29,965 nt of DNA from CAZQXD01 sp964597315 (GCA_964597315.1 CAZQXD010000053.1:1-29965); one strand, 5' to 3'; positions 15,768 to 24,087 are shown, numbered from the stretch's first letter. The notes: a model not told the origin generated them from the sequence alone. Program-made: numbers and translations.

Positions 15768-16031
15768 TCAGTCGTCCAAGGACAGTGGTACGGGGGTATG
15801 GCAGGGGCGTTGGAAGTATAGGGTCAGCAGGGAGGAGGATAGGGTCAGCAGCCAGAACAGAAAGAAGCCGACGCTATAAGCGCCGACGCGGCTGATGTCC
15901 CAGGGACTCAGGCAGTGGCCGAGCGTCTGGGGGTCGAAGACGGTGAAAAACACCACGGTGGCCATGCCGGCCACCAGGAACGACGGCCACAGGACCGCGA
16001 CCACGGGTTGCAGTTTCGAAATGGTGGACAT
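15768..16031 (-). CDS. Small two-helix membrane protein at the end of the cco operon
   Basis: An 87-residue protein with two predicted membrane helices: about residues 10-30 (AVLWPSFLVAGMATVVFFTV) and about 47-72 (VGAYSVGFFLFWLLTLSSSL). The connecting loop contains GHC and the C-terminal tail RPCH. No known motif. It starts 50 bp after the ccoP stop, on the same strand, with GGAG (in GAAAGGAGTCTGTC) 8 nt before the ATG, and is separated from ccoP by a GC-rich stem-loop. It is not CcoH, CcoS or CcoM by any feature I can see. Its position suggests an assembly factor or accessory subunit of the oxidase, which is inference. Reading frame, ribosome binding site and clear hydrophobic pattern make it a real gene. 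Confidence 0.75.
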   Translation of the reverse strand: MSTISKLQPVVAVLWPSFLVAGMATVVFFTVFDPQTLGHCLSPWDISRVGAYSVGFFLFWLLTLSSSLLTLYFQRPCHTPVPLSLDD

Positions 16032-16050
16032 GACAGACTCCTTTCAAGGC

Positions 16051-16076
16051 GTGGGGCGGGCGCTGGCCCGCCCCAC
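16051..16076 (-). promoter_or_regulatory. GC-rich 11-bp stem-loop between ccoP and the small membrane-protein gene
   Basis: GTGGGGCGGGC (16051-16061) and GCCCGCCCCAC (16066-16076) form a perfect stem with the 4-nt loop GCTG, 6 nt after the ccoP stop. There is no U-tract, so mRNA protection or partial termination is more likely than a full stop. Confidence 0.55.
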
Positions 16077-16081
16077 CAGGG

Positions 16082-16981
16082 TCACTGATCCCGAGACAGG
16101 CTGTAGACATAGGCCGCCAGCAGATGGACCTTATCCTCCCCCAGGAATTCTTGGTGGGGGGGCATCCGGCCCTGGCGCCCTTCGTTGATGGTCTTGACGA
16201 TGCTCTTGATAGAGCCGCCGTACAGCCAGTTGGCGTCGGTCAGGTCGGGGGCGCCCAACAGGGGGTTGCCGGTACCGTCGGCGCCGTGGCAGGCGGCGCA
16301 CACCATCTCAAATTTGGCCTTGCCCGCTTCGGCCTTGGCCGGGTCCGGTGCGGGCCGACCGCTCAGGGTCATCACATAGTTGGCCACGGACTCCACCTCG
16401 GCACCGCTGCCCAGCGCCGCGCCCATGGGCGGCATCATGCCGTTGCGGCCCTGGAGGATGCTGGTCTTGATGGCCTGGGGCTCGCCGCCGTACAGCCAGG
16501 CCCGGTCGGTCAGGTTGGGAAAGCCGGGCGCGCCCCGGGCGTCGGAGCCGTGGCAGGCGGCGCAATAGGTGACGAACAGCCGCTCACCCATTTTGATGGC
16601 CTGGGGGTCCTTGGCCACGGTGGGAATATCCTGGCTGGCGTATTTGGCGAAGATAGGACCGTACCGGGTCTCGGCCTCGGCCACTTCTTTCCGGTACTGC
16701 CCGGTCTGGCTCCAGCCCAGCAAACCCTGAAAAGAACCCAGGCCCGGATACAGGGCCAGATACCCCAGGGCGAAAAAAATGGTGAGATAGAACAGCCACA
16801 GCCACCAGCGGGGCAGGGGGTTGTTGTACTCCTGTAGATCGTCGTCCCAGGTATGGTCGGTGACGTCTCCTTGCTGGACCTCGTTGGGACGGGACTTCTG
16901 GGTCCAGCGGATCAGCCACCACATGGCCAGAATATTGCCTACCGTCAACAGGATGATAAACAGACTGGTTGACAAGCTCAT
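16082..16981 (-). CDS. ccoP: cbb3-type cytochrome c oxidase subunit III (dihaem)
   Basis: Membrane-anchored dihaem c subunit that feeds electrons into the cbb3 oxidase; 299 residues. Two N-terminal helices (about 5-25 and 58-80) flank an acidic segment, typical of CcoP with the long anchor. Two haem c sites are C140-A-A-C143-H144 and C228-A-A-C231-H232, each followed by LTD(R/A)xWLYGG and a methionine segment (GMMPPMG, GRMPPHQ). The periplasmic domain ends with LAAYVYSLSRDQ. The ATG overlaps the ccoQ stop by 4 bp, indicating translational coupling. Downstream is a stem-loop and a small membrane-protein gene; ccoGHIS maturation genes are not in the window. Confidence 0.96.
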   Translation of the reverse strand: MSLSTSLFIILLTVGNILAMWWLIRWTQKSRPNEVQQGDVTDHTWDDDLQEYNNPLPRWWLWLFYLTIFFALGYLALYPGLGSFQGLLGWSQTGQYRKEVAEAETRYGPIFAKYASQDIPTVAKDPQAIKMGERLFVTYCAACHGSDARGAPGFPNLTDRAWLYGGEPQAIKTSILQGRNGMMPPMGAALGSGAEVESVANYVMTLSGRPAPDPAKAEAGKAKFEMVCAACHGADGTGNPLLGAPDLTDANWLYGGSIKSIVKTINEGRQGRMPPHQEFLGEDKVHLLAAYVYSLSRDQ

Positions 16982-17166
16982 GATTGATTCTCCTTGGTCC
17001 CCGCGCCGGATGTGGAGCGCTTGGCGATCTCCTCGTCAGCGAAGGGCAGGTTGGCGGCGGCGTCGAACCTTGGCTTGCGGCGCTTGCCATAGGCCCAGAG
17101 CACAATGCCCACGAAGGCCACCAGCAGGACCACGGTGAACAGGCCGCGAAAGGTATTCATATCCAT
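16978..17166 (-). CDS. ccoQ: cbb3-type cytochrome oxidase subunit CcoQ
   Basis: A 62-residue single-helix subunit (TM about residues 8-25) with the hallmark YGKRRKPRFDAAANLPFADE after the helix, typical of CcoQ/FixQ. CcoQ stabilises the CcoN-CcoO-CcoP complex. ATG 17166 has GGAGG just upstream; M3 (17160) is a possible alternative. It sits 5 bp after ccoO and overlaps ccoP by 4 bp, as in many cco operons. Confidence 0.92.
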   Translation of the reverse strand: MDMNTFRGLFTVVLLVAFVGIVLWAYGKRRKPRFDAAANLPFADEEIAKRSTSGAGTKENQS

Positions 17167-17171
17167 GACGC

Positions 17172-17810
17172 CTACCTCCTGTTGCTGAGAGCGGTGCCCA
17201 GGCCCTGCAAATAGACCACCAGGGCATCCAGCTCGGTTTTACCTTTGACGGCCGCTGTGGCGCCGCTGATATGGGCGTCCGTGTAGGGCACGCCCAGGGT
17301 GCGCAGGGTTTCCAGCTTCTTGGGGGTCAACTGGCCGTCCAGGACGGTCTCCGCCAGCCAGGGGAAGCCCGGCATATTGGATTCGGGCACCACGTCCCGG
17401 GGATTGATCAGATGGACCCGGTGCCAGTCGTCGGAATAGCGGCCCCCCACCCGGGCCAGATCTGGGCCGGTGCGCTTGGAACCCCACTGGAAGGGGTGGT
17501 CGTAGACGAACTCCCCGGCCACCGAGTAATGGCCGTAGCGTTCGGTCTCGGCCCGGAACGGACGGATCATCTGGGAGTGGCAGGTGTAGCAGCCCTCCCG
17601 GATGTAGATATCGCGCCCCTCCAAGGCCAGGGCGGAATAGGGTTTGAGTCCCTCCACCGGCTCGGTGGTGTCCTTGATGAAATACAAGGGCACAATCTCC
17701 GCCAGTCCGCCGACGCTGACCACCAGGACGATCAGAATGGCCATGATGCCAATATTGCGCTCGATAAAGGCGTGCCCGCCCACGGTCGCTTTGGGATTGT
17801 CAGTACTCAT
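17172..17810 (-). CDS. ccoO: cbb3-type cytochrome c oxidase subunit II (monohaem)
   Basis: Monohaem membrane-bound cytochrome c subunit of the cbb3 oxidase; 212 residues. One N-terminal helix (about 20-42) anchors the protein. The haem c site is C74-Y-T-C77-H78 in REGCYTCHSQMIRPF, with the axial methionine probably in ESNMPGFPW. The conserved segments GEFVYDHPFQWGSKRTGPDL and LGVPYTD confirm CcoO/FixO. Translation begins 12 bp after the ccoN stop, with AGGAGC upstream of the ATG. Expression should follow ccoN. Confidence 0.96.
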   Translation of the reverse strand: MSTDNPKATVGGHAFIERNIGIMAILIVLVVSVGGLAEIVPLYFIKDTTEPVEGLKPYSALALEGRDIYIREGCYTCHSQMIRPFRAETERYGHYSVAGEFVYDHPFQWGSKRTGPDLARVGGRYSDDWHRVHLINPRDVVPESNMPGFPWLAETVLDGQLTPKKLETLRTLGVPYTDAHISGATAAVKGKTELDALVVYLQGLGTALSNRR

Positions 17811-17822
17811 GATGGGGGCTCC

Positions 17823-19238
<1,416 letters not shown>

Positions 19239-19270
19239 GGTGCTACCTCATTTGGAAAAATAAGCTATTC

Positions 19271-19340
19271 GGGCGTCGAACGCCGGGCGTCGAACGCCGG
19301 GCGTCGAACGTCGGGCGTCGAACGTCGGGCGTCGAGCGGA
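19271..19340. repeat. Five tandem 14-bp repeats in the ccoN leader
   Basis: Units start at 19271, 19285, 19299, 19313 and 19327. Units 1-2 read GGGCGTCGAACGCC, units 3-4 GGGCGTCGAACGTC and unit 5 GGGCGTCGAGCGGA. In units 1-2 GGCGT and ACGCC are complementary around CGA, so each can form a tiny hairpin; later units are decayed. They sit 33-102 bp upstream of ccoN. Confidence 0.9.
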
Positions 19341-19358
19341 GAGCCGACGCCCCGGCGG

Positions 19359-19497
19359 TTATCTAAAACCACCGTCCTTGAGTTCGATGTCATGCTCGAA
19401 GGGCCAGGCGGCCTTCAGCGTCGTAAGCGTAAGCAGGCCCAGCCAGCAGGCCAGCCATAGTCAGGGTGAGCGCCCCACGGGCAAGCGTCCTGTTCAT
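19359..19497 (-). pseudogene. Small single-helix membrane protein upstream of ccoN, interrupted by a 1-base frameshift
   Basis: ATG 19497 on the minus strand has a strong AAGGAG 8 nt upstream. As written, the frame stops after 35 residues (19390): MNRTLARGALTLTMAGLL, then AGPAYAYD and a short tail. The DNA holds a tandem duplication, GGCTGGCCTGCT followed by GGCTGGGCCTGCT, with one extra G (one of the three C at 19438-19440 on the plus strand). Removing it restores one frame to the TAA at 19361-19359: 45 residues with the N-terminus above, a helix continuing MAGLLAGLLTLTTLKAAW, and the polar tail PFEHDIELKDGGFR. This would be a single-pass protein. It could be a young pseudogene, a sequencing error, or a genuine 35-residue exported peptide. 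Its place between an FNR-type promoter and ccoN hints at a cbb3-linked role. No family is recognised. Confidence 0.55.
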
Positions 19498-19540
19498 GTT
19501 GTTTGCTCCTTGAATGCCAATGGTTACAGCGGCTTTTTCA

Positions 19541-19589
19541 AGGGCTACTATGAACGGGGTGAGGGGGATGAAAAAATGATGTATGTCAA
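19541..19589 (-). promoter_or_regulatory. FNR-dependent class II promoter candidate for the cco operon
   Basis: ATGATGTATGTCAA at 19576-19589 matches the palindromic FNR/ANR site TTGAT-N4-ATCAA at 8 of 10 positions, with only the outermost left and one inner right base off. On the minus strand a -10-like CATAGT lies at 19552-19547, predicting a start near 19541. The box centre (19582.5) is then at -41.5, the exact geometry of class II FNR activation. No -35 hexamer is needed in that class. The fnr gene itself ends 63 bp upstream. Confidence 0.6.
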
Positions 19590-19614
19590 CTAACCCTAAA
19601 GTAGTAGGGGTTAG
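19590..19614 (-). terminator. Hairpin between fnr and the cco promoter
   Basis: CTAACCC (19590-19596) and GGGTTAG (19608-19614) form a perfect 7-bp stem with an 11-nt loop, adjacent to the FNR box. On the minus strand a run of six T follows 13 nt later. Probably the fnr terminator; an operator for a second regulator is possible. Confidence 0.45.
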
Positions 19615-19652
19615 GAGCTGTCGGTCAACGGCGGGGTGTGTCGCGCGCCGGG

Positions 19653-20420
19653 TCAGGCCCGTGCTTGGGGTTTGCGGGGGGGGCTGGTGACGCCGGCGAT
19701 GTGGTGGAGTTGATCCATATCCAGCAGACGCACGTGTTTGTGCTGTACGGCGATCAGGTGCTGCTGTTGGAAGCGGGTAAATAGTCGGCTGACGGTCTCC
19801 ACCGCCAGGCCCAGGTAGTTGCCGATATCGTTGCGGGACATGCTAAGCACGAACTCCCGAGAGGCCAGACCCCGCTCCCGGAACCGGGTCGAGAGGCTGA
19901 GCAGCAGAGCGGCTACCCGCTCCTCGGCGGATTTTTTCCCTAGCAGCGTCAACAGTTCGTTGTCGGCGCTGATCTCCCGGCTCATGATCCGCAGCAACTG
20001 CCGACCCAGGTTCGGCACCTGGCAGGCCAGCACCGCCAGGCGTTCGAAGGGCAGTTCGCATAGGGACGTGGTTTCCAGGGCTTTGGCAGCGCAGGGATGG
20101 GTCTCGCCGTTGATGGCGTCCAGGCCGATGAGTTCCCCAGGCAGATGAAACCCGGTCACTTGTTCTCCGCCGTCCTCGGTGAGGGTGTAGGTTTTTACGG
20201 AACCGGAGCGGATGGCATACAGGGTCTTGAAAGGGTCGCCCAGATGAAACACATGGCTGCCCCGGGCCAGGGGCCGACGGCGTTGAATGATAGCCTCCAG
20301 CAGGTCGAGATCGGCGTGGCTGATACCCACCGGCAGGCAAAGTTGCCGCAGGCTGCATCCCGCGCAGGCTTGTTTGATGGATGCCAGAGTAACGACCGTG
20401 GTGCCGGCCGGATCGCTCAT
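19653..20420 (-). CDS. fnr: FNR-type oxygen-sensing transcriptional regulator
   Basis: Crp/Fnr-family regulator of 255 residues (E. coli Fnr 250). Four cysteines for an oxygen-labile [4Fe-4S] cluster are in the E. coli positions: C19, C22 and C28 in QACAGCSLRQLC, and C121 in SLCELPF. The cyclic-nucleotide-like barrel contains LYAIRSGSVKTYT and GFHLPGELIGLDAI. The C-terminal helix-turn-helix has DIGNYLGLAVETVSRLFTRF, with the E-x-x-S-R recognition residues of true FNR proteins, predicting a TTGAT-N4-ATCAA target. Start 20420 was chosen because it aligns with Fnr and has AGGA upstream; the longer frame to 20597 overlaps the hisB promoter region. It is divergent from hisB and lies upstream of the cco promoter, same strand. 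Confidence 0.94.
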   Translation of the reverse strand: MSDPAGTTVVTLASIKQACAGCSLRQLCLPVGISHADLDLLEAIIQRRRPLARGSHVFHLGDPFKTLYAIRSGSVKTYTLTEDGGEQVTGFHLPGELIGLDAINGETHPCAAKALETTSLCELPFERLAVLACQVPNLGRQLLRIMSREISADNELLTLLGKKSAEERVAALLLSLSTRFRERGLASREFVLSMSRNDIGNYLGLAVETVSRLFTRFQQQHLIAVQHKHVRLLDMDQLHHIAGVTSPPRKPQARA

Positions 20421-20587
20421 GGTCTGTCCTGGGTGGGAGGAGTGAAACGGTATTGCACCAGATTCATCGACCTGAAGCAACAAACCGCCTCGCCGGGCTA
20501 GGGGGTGAATCCCGGTTTCAACCCGTGGTGTTACGCGGTATGCTATCGGCTGATAGATTCTTGTAACCCTCGGCACAGAGCATTCCC

Positions 20588-21181
20588 ATGTCGGCACGCA
20601 CAGCCACGGTCAACCGCGATACCCTGGAGACGCAGATCCGCGTCCTTATCGATCTGGACGGCAAGGGCGAATCCAGGCTGGCCCTGGGCATTCCCTTTTT
20701 CGAGCATATGCTCGATCAGGTGGCCCGCCACGGCATGGTGGATATGGACATTCAGGCCGAAGGGGATTTGCATATCGACGATCACCACACCGTGGAAGAC
20801 GTGGGCATCACCCTAGGCCAGGCTTTCCGCCAGGCTCTGGGCGACAAAAAAGGCATCCGCCGCTACGGCCATGCCTATGTGCCCCTGGATGAGGCCCTGT
20901 CCCGGGTGGTGGTGGACTTCTCCGGGCGGCCTGGGCTGGAGTACCATGTGGACTACCCCAGGGCGCGGATCGGCGGCTTCGACGTGGATCTGCTGCGGGA
21001 GTTCTTCCAGGGCTTCGTCAACCACGCCCAGCTCACCCTGCATATCGACTGCCTGCGGGGCCGTAACGCCCACCATGTGGCCGAAACCGTATTCAAGGCT
21101 TTTGGCCGCGCCTTGCGCATGGCCGTGGAGCCGGACCCCCGGATGCAGGGCATCACCCCCTCCACCAAGGGCAGCCTATAA
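20588..21181 (+). CDS. hisB: Imidazoleglycerol-phosphate dehydratase
   Basis: Sixth step of histidine biosynthesis: dehydration of imidazoleglycerol phosphate to imidazoleacetol phosphate. It is 197 residues, the monofunctional form without the HisB-N histidinol phosphatase domain of enterobacteria. Mn-binding histidine motifs are HIDDHHTVEDVGI and GRNAHHVAE, with FFEHMLDQVARHG near the N-terminus and the end DPRMQGITPSTKG. No strong ribosome binding site precedes ATG 20588. First gene of a histidine-Tat run hisB-hisH-hisA-hisF-hisE-tatABC, divergent from fnr. Confidence 0.96.
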   Translation: MSARTATVNRDTLETQIRVLIDLDGKGESRLALGIPFFEHMLDQVARHGMVDMDIQAEGDLHIDDHHTVEDVGITLGQAFRQALGDKKGIRRYGHAYVPLDEALSRVVVDFSGRPGLEYHVDYPRARIGGFDVDLLREFFQGFVNHAQLTLHIDCLRGRNAHHVAETVFKAFGRALRMAVEPDPRMQGITPSTKGSL

Positions 21182-21221
21182 ACCTTTTCCAAACCGGCCA
21201 CATCTCCCGGTCGAGTACACC

Positions 21222-21866
21222 ATGACCAGCATCGCAGTCATCGATTACGGAATGGGCAATCTGCGCTCCGTGGCCAAGGCCCTGGAGCATGTTGCGCCCA
21301 ACGCCCGGGTGCGGGTTACCCAGAACCCAGCCGCTATTGCCGCCGCCGATCGGGTGGTGCTTCCCGGCCAGGGAGCGATTCGTGGCTGCATGAACGAACT
21401 GCGCCGCCTGGAGCTGATCGAGCCTCTGCGCCGGGCGGCCCGGGACAAGCCGTTTCTGGGCTTGTGCCTGGGACCCCAGGCGCTAATGGACCACAGCGAG
21501 GAAAACGACGGCGTCGAGGGCCTAGGCATCGTGCCGGGTCAGGTGCGGTTTTTCGGCCACGGACTTCGGGACCCCCAGACCGGCGAGCGGGCCAAGATTC
21601 CCCACATGGGCTGGAATCAGGTGCGCCAGAGCCGCCCCCATCCCCTATGGCGGGATATACCCCAGGACAGCCGGTTTTACTTTGTACATAGTTATTATCT
21701 GCAACCGGCCGGGCCAGAGCTGTCCGCCGGGACGACTCACTACGTATTCGACTTCACGTCGGTTATTGCCCAGGACACGATCTTTGCCGTGCAGTTCCAC
21801 CCGGAAAAGAGCAGCCGGGTGGGGCTGCGACTGCTGGCCAATTTCACTCGCTGGCGACCCAACTAG
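21222..21866 (+). CDS. hisH: Imidazole glycerol phosphate synthase, glutaminase subunit
   Basis: Class I glutamine amidotransferase that supplies ammonia to HisF for imidazole ring formation; 214 residues. Start MTSIAVIDYGMGNLRSV is typical HisH. The triad is C82 in GLCLGPQ, H193 and E195 in QFHPEKS, and the oxyanion-side loop is PGQGAI. The start at 21222 is fixed by family alignment; an in-frame upstream extension runs inside hisB. It follows hisB by 40 bp. Confidence 0.95.
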   Translation: MTSIAVIDYGMGNLRSVAKALEHVAPNARVRVTQNPAAIAAADRVVLPGQGAIRGCMNELRRLELIEPLRRAARDKPFLGLCLGPQALMDHSEENDGVEGLGIVPGQVRFFGHGLRDPQTGERAKIPHMGWNQVRQSRPHPLWRDIPQDSRFYFVHSYYLQPAGPELSAGTTHYVFDFTSVIAQDTIFAVQFHPEKSSRVGLRLLANFTRWRPN

Positions 21867-21922
21867 GTTGACCGGCGAATCCGCATCGTAGCCACAAACA
21901 AAGGGTGTGACGAGGAACCGCA

Positions 21923-22651
21923 ATGCTGTTGATACCCGCAATCGACCTCAAGGACGGCAAATGCGTCCGGCTGCGCCAGGGGCGCATGGACGAGTCCACG
22001 GTGTTTTCCCATGATCCGGTGGCCATGGCCGGGCGCTGGGTGGAGGCGGGCGCCCGACGCCTGCATCTGGTGGACCTGGATGGCGCCTTCGCCGGCCGCC
22101 CGGTCAATGCCGGGGTGATCCGGGCCATCGCTGAAAGCTTTCCCGAGTTGCCTATCCAGGTGGGGGGTGGTATCCGCGACGAGGAGACCGTGGACGCCTA
22201 TCTCCGGGCCGGGGTGCAATACGTGATCATCGGCACCAAGGCGGTACAGGAGAACCACTTCGTCAATGATCTGTGCCTGGAATATCCGGGCCATATCATC
22301 GTCGGCCTGGACGCCAAAAATGGGCGAGTGGCGGTGGACGGTTGGTCCAAGTTGTCTCGCCACGGGGTCATCGAACTGGCCCAGCGCTTCGAGCGGGACG
22401 GGGTGGAGGCCATCGTCTACACCGACATCGGCCGCGACGGCATGATGCAGGGGGTTAACGTGGAGGCCACGGTGAAACTGGCCCAGGCCATCACCATTCC
22501 GGTGATCGCCTCCGGGGGGGTGAGCAATCTGGACGATATACGCGCCCTGTGCGCGGTGGCCGACGAGGGCATCATGGGAGCCATTATCGGTCGCGCCCTC
22601 TACGAAGGCGACATTGACCTGGCTGCGGCCCAGCAACTGGCCGACGGCTGA
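21923..22651 (+). CDS. hisA: Phosphoribosylformimino-5-aminoimidazole carboxamide ribotide isomerase
   Basis: Amadori-type isomerase of histidine biosynthesis converting ProFAR to PRFAR; a (beta-alpha)8 barrel of 242 residues. The N-terminal IPAIDLKDGKCVRLRQG holds the catalytic aspartate. VHLVDLDGAF-like (LHLVDLDGAF), VGGGIRDEETV, and the second-half YTDIGRDGMMQG phosphate and catalytic loops are all present. GAGGAA lies upstream of the ATG. It is followed 9 bp later by the paralogous barrel hisF. Confidence 0.96.
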   Translation: MLLIPAIDLKDGKCVRLRQGRMDESTVFSHDPVAMAGRWVEAGARRLHLVDLDGAFAGRPVNAGVIRAIAESFPELPIQVGGGIRDEETVDAYLRAGVQYVIIGTKAVQENHFVNDLCLEYPGHIIVGLDAKNGRVAVDGWSKLSRHGVIELAQRFERDGVEAIVYTDIGRDGMMQGVNVEATVKLAQAITIPVIASGGVSNLDDIRALCAVADEGIMGAIIGRALYEGDIDLAAAQQLADG

Positions 22652-22660
22652 GGGGAATCC

Positions 22661-23419
22661 ATGGGTCTGGCCAAGCGCATCATCCCCTGCCTGGACGTGG
22701 ATCGGGGACGGGTGGTCAAGGGGGTCAATTTCGTGGGTATCCGCGACGCCGGCGACCCGGTGGAAATTGCCCGCCGCTATGATCAACAAGGGGCCGACGA
22801 GGTGACGTTTCTGGACATCACCGCTAGCTCCGACGATCGGGAGACTTTGGTTCATGTGGTGGAGCAGGTGGCCAGCGAGGTGTTTATCCCCCTGACCGTG
22901 GGTGGCGGCATCCGCACTCTGGCTGATGTGCGCCGAATGCTTAACGCCGGGGCCGACAAGGTGTCCATCAACACCGCCGCAGTATTCAATCCCGAGTTTG
23001 TCCGGGAGGCCACCGGGCACTTCGGCAACCAGTGCATCGTGGTGGCCATTGACGCCAAGCGGGTAGGCGAGGGCTGGGAGATTTTCACCCACGGCGGGCG
23101 CAAGCCCACCGGCATCGACGCCGTGGCCTGGGCGCGGCGCATGGCCGACTACGGGGCCGGGGAGTTGCTATTGACCAGCATGGACCGGGACGGCACCAAG
23201 ATCGGTTTCGATCTGGAACTGACCCGGGCGGTGAGCGAGGCCGTGGAAGTGCCGGTGATCGCCTCCGGCGGGGTGGGGAACTTGGCGCATCTGGCCGCCG
23301 GCGTTCTGGAGGGCAAAGCCGACGCGGTACTGGCCGCCAGTATCTTCCACTTCGGTGAGTACACCATCGAACAGGCCAAACGGCAGATGCAAGCCCAGGG
23401 CATTGAGGTGCGCTTGTGA
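22661..23419 (+). CDS. hisF: Imidazole glycerol phosphate synthase, cyclase subunit
   Basis: Cyclase that closes the imidazole ring from PRFAR and ammonia delivered by HisH; 252-residue barrel. The catalytic aspartates are in IIPCLDVDRGRVVKG and CIVVAIDAKR; VGGGIRTL, TSMDRDGTKIGFD and IASGGVGN are the other barrel signatures. GAGGGG precedes the ATG, 9 bp after hisA. In many Proteobacteria hisI follows directly; here the next gene is hisE. Confidence 0.96.
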   Translation: MGLAKRIIPCLDVDRGRVVKGVNFVGIRDAGDPVEIARRYDQQGADEVTFLDITASSDDRETLVHVVEQVASEVFIPLTVGGGIRTLADVRRMLNAGADKVSINTAAVFNPEFVREATGHFGNQCIVVAIDAKRVGEGWEIFTHGGRKPTGIDAVAWARRMADYGAGELLLTSMDRDGTKIGFDLELTRAVSEAVEVPVIASGGVGNLAHLAAGVLEGKADAVLAASIFHFGEYTIEQAKRQMQAQGIEVRL

Positions 23420-23456
23420 TCCCATCAAACCAACCCTACGGCCAGGGGTCCAAGGG

Positions 23457-23783
23457 ATGAGCGAGGCGATTTTGCAACATCTGGCTACTATCCTGGAGTC
23501 CCGCAAGGGGGCCGATCCCGACAGTTCCTATGTGGCCCGTCTCTACGCCAAGGGTCTAGACGCCATCCTCAAAAAAGTCGGCGAGGAAGCCACTGAGACC
23601 GTGCTGGCGGCCAAGGATGGCGATCCCGAGCATCTGGTGCGGGAGACCGCTGACCTATGGTTCCATACTTTGGTGATGCTAGCCCACCAGGGCTTGGGAC
23701 CGGACGCGGTGCTGGCCGAGTTACAACGCCGGTTTGGGGTGTCCGGGCTGGAGGAAAAAGCCTCCCGGGGCGAGCGGCACTGA
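23457..23783 (+). CDS. hisE: Phosphoribosyl-ATP pyrophosphatase
   Basis: Second step of histidine biosynthesis: hydrolyses phosphoribosyl-ATP to phosphoribosyl-AMP and pyrophosphate. It is 108 residues, MazG-like all-alpha fold, with KKVGEEATETVLAAKDGD carrying the Mg-binding glutamates and ETADLWFHTLVML the second set. AAGGG precedes ATG 23457; in-frame codons back to 23355 lie inside hisF. It is a stand-alone HisE, not the fused HisIE of enterobacteria, and lacks an adjacent hisI. Confidence 0.94.
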   Translation: MSEAILQHLATILESRKGADPDSSYVARLYAKGLDAILKKVGEEATETVLAAKDGDPEHLVRETADLWFHTLVMLAHQGLGPDAVLAELQRRFGVSGLEEKASRGERH

Positions 23784-23832
23784 CTACACACGGCGAAGGC
23801 CGGGGCTTTCGTTCACGCTATCGAGGTTCACA

Positions 23833-24072
23833 ATGATGGGTATCAGTATCTGGCAGTTGTTGATCATCCTGGCCATCGTGCTGTTGCTGTTCGGCGCCAA
23901 GCGGTTGCGTAATCTGGGTTCTGATCTGGGGGCCTCGGTCAAGGGTTTCCGGGACTCCATGAAAGACAGCGACAAGGAGGACGAGGACAAAAAAATCGAG
24001 CGAAACCGGGTGGCCGAGGAACCGGGTCGGGTCTTCGAGGGCGAAGCGACCCGAGACAAGGACAAGACTTAG
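23833..24072 (+). CDS. tatA: Sec-independent protein translocase subunit TatA
   Basis: Pore-forming subunit of the twin-arginine translocase, exporting folded proteins. It is 79 residues: a short hydrophobic helix (ISIWQLLIILAIVLLLFGAKRL), the hinge FG, an amphipathic helix GSDLGASVKGFRDSMKD, and a charged tail. GAGGT (23823-23827) fits either ATG 23833 (spacing 5) or ATG 23836 (spacing 8), the latter giving the more usual MG start. It precedes tatB by 15 bp. In Pseudomonas aeruginosa tatABC also follows hisE, so the linkage is old. Confidence 0.94.
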   Translation: MMGISIWQLLIILAIVLLLFGAKRLRNLGSDLGASVKGFRDSMKDSDKEDEDKKIERNRVAEEPGRVFEGEATRDKDKT

Positions 24073-24087
24073 GCCGGGCCCGCCACC

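Noticed and set aside
19271..19340. Possible CRISPR array
   Set aside because: The 14-bp units are directly adjacent with no spacers, and no cas gene is present.
19710..19723. FNR-like site TTGATCCATATCCA
   Set aside because: It lies inside the fnr coding sequence near its 3' end and its right half-site matches poorly; likely coincidental codon use.
20516..20544. Possible hisB promoter TTTCAA-N17-TATGCT
   Set aside because: The spacing is right but the -35 matches only 3 of 6 bases; too weak to list as a feature.
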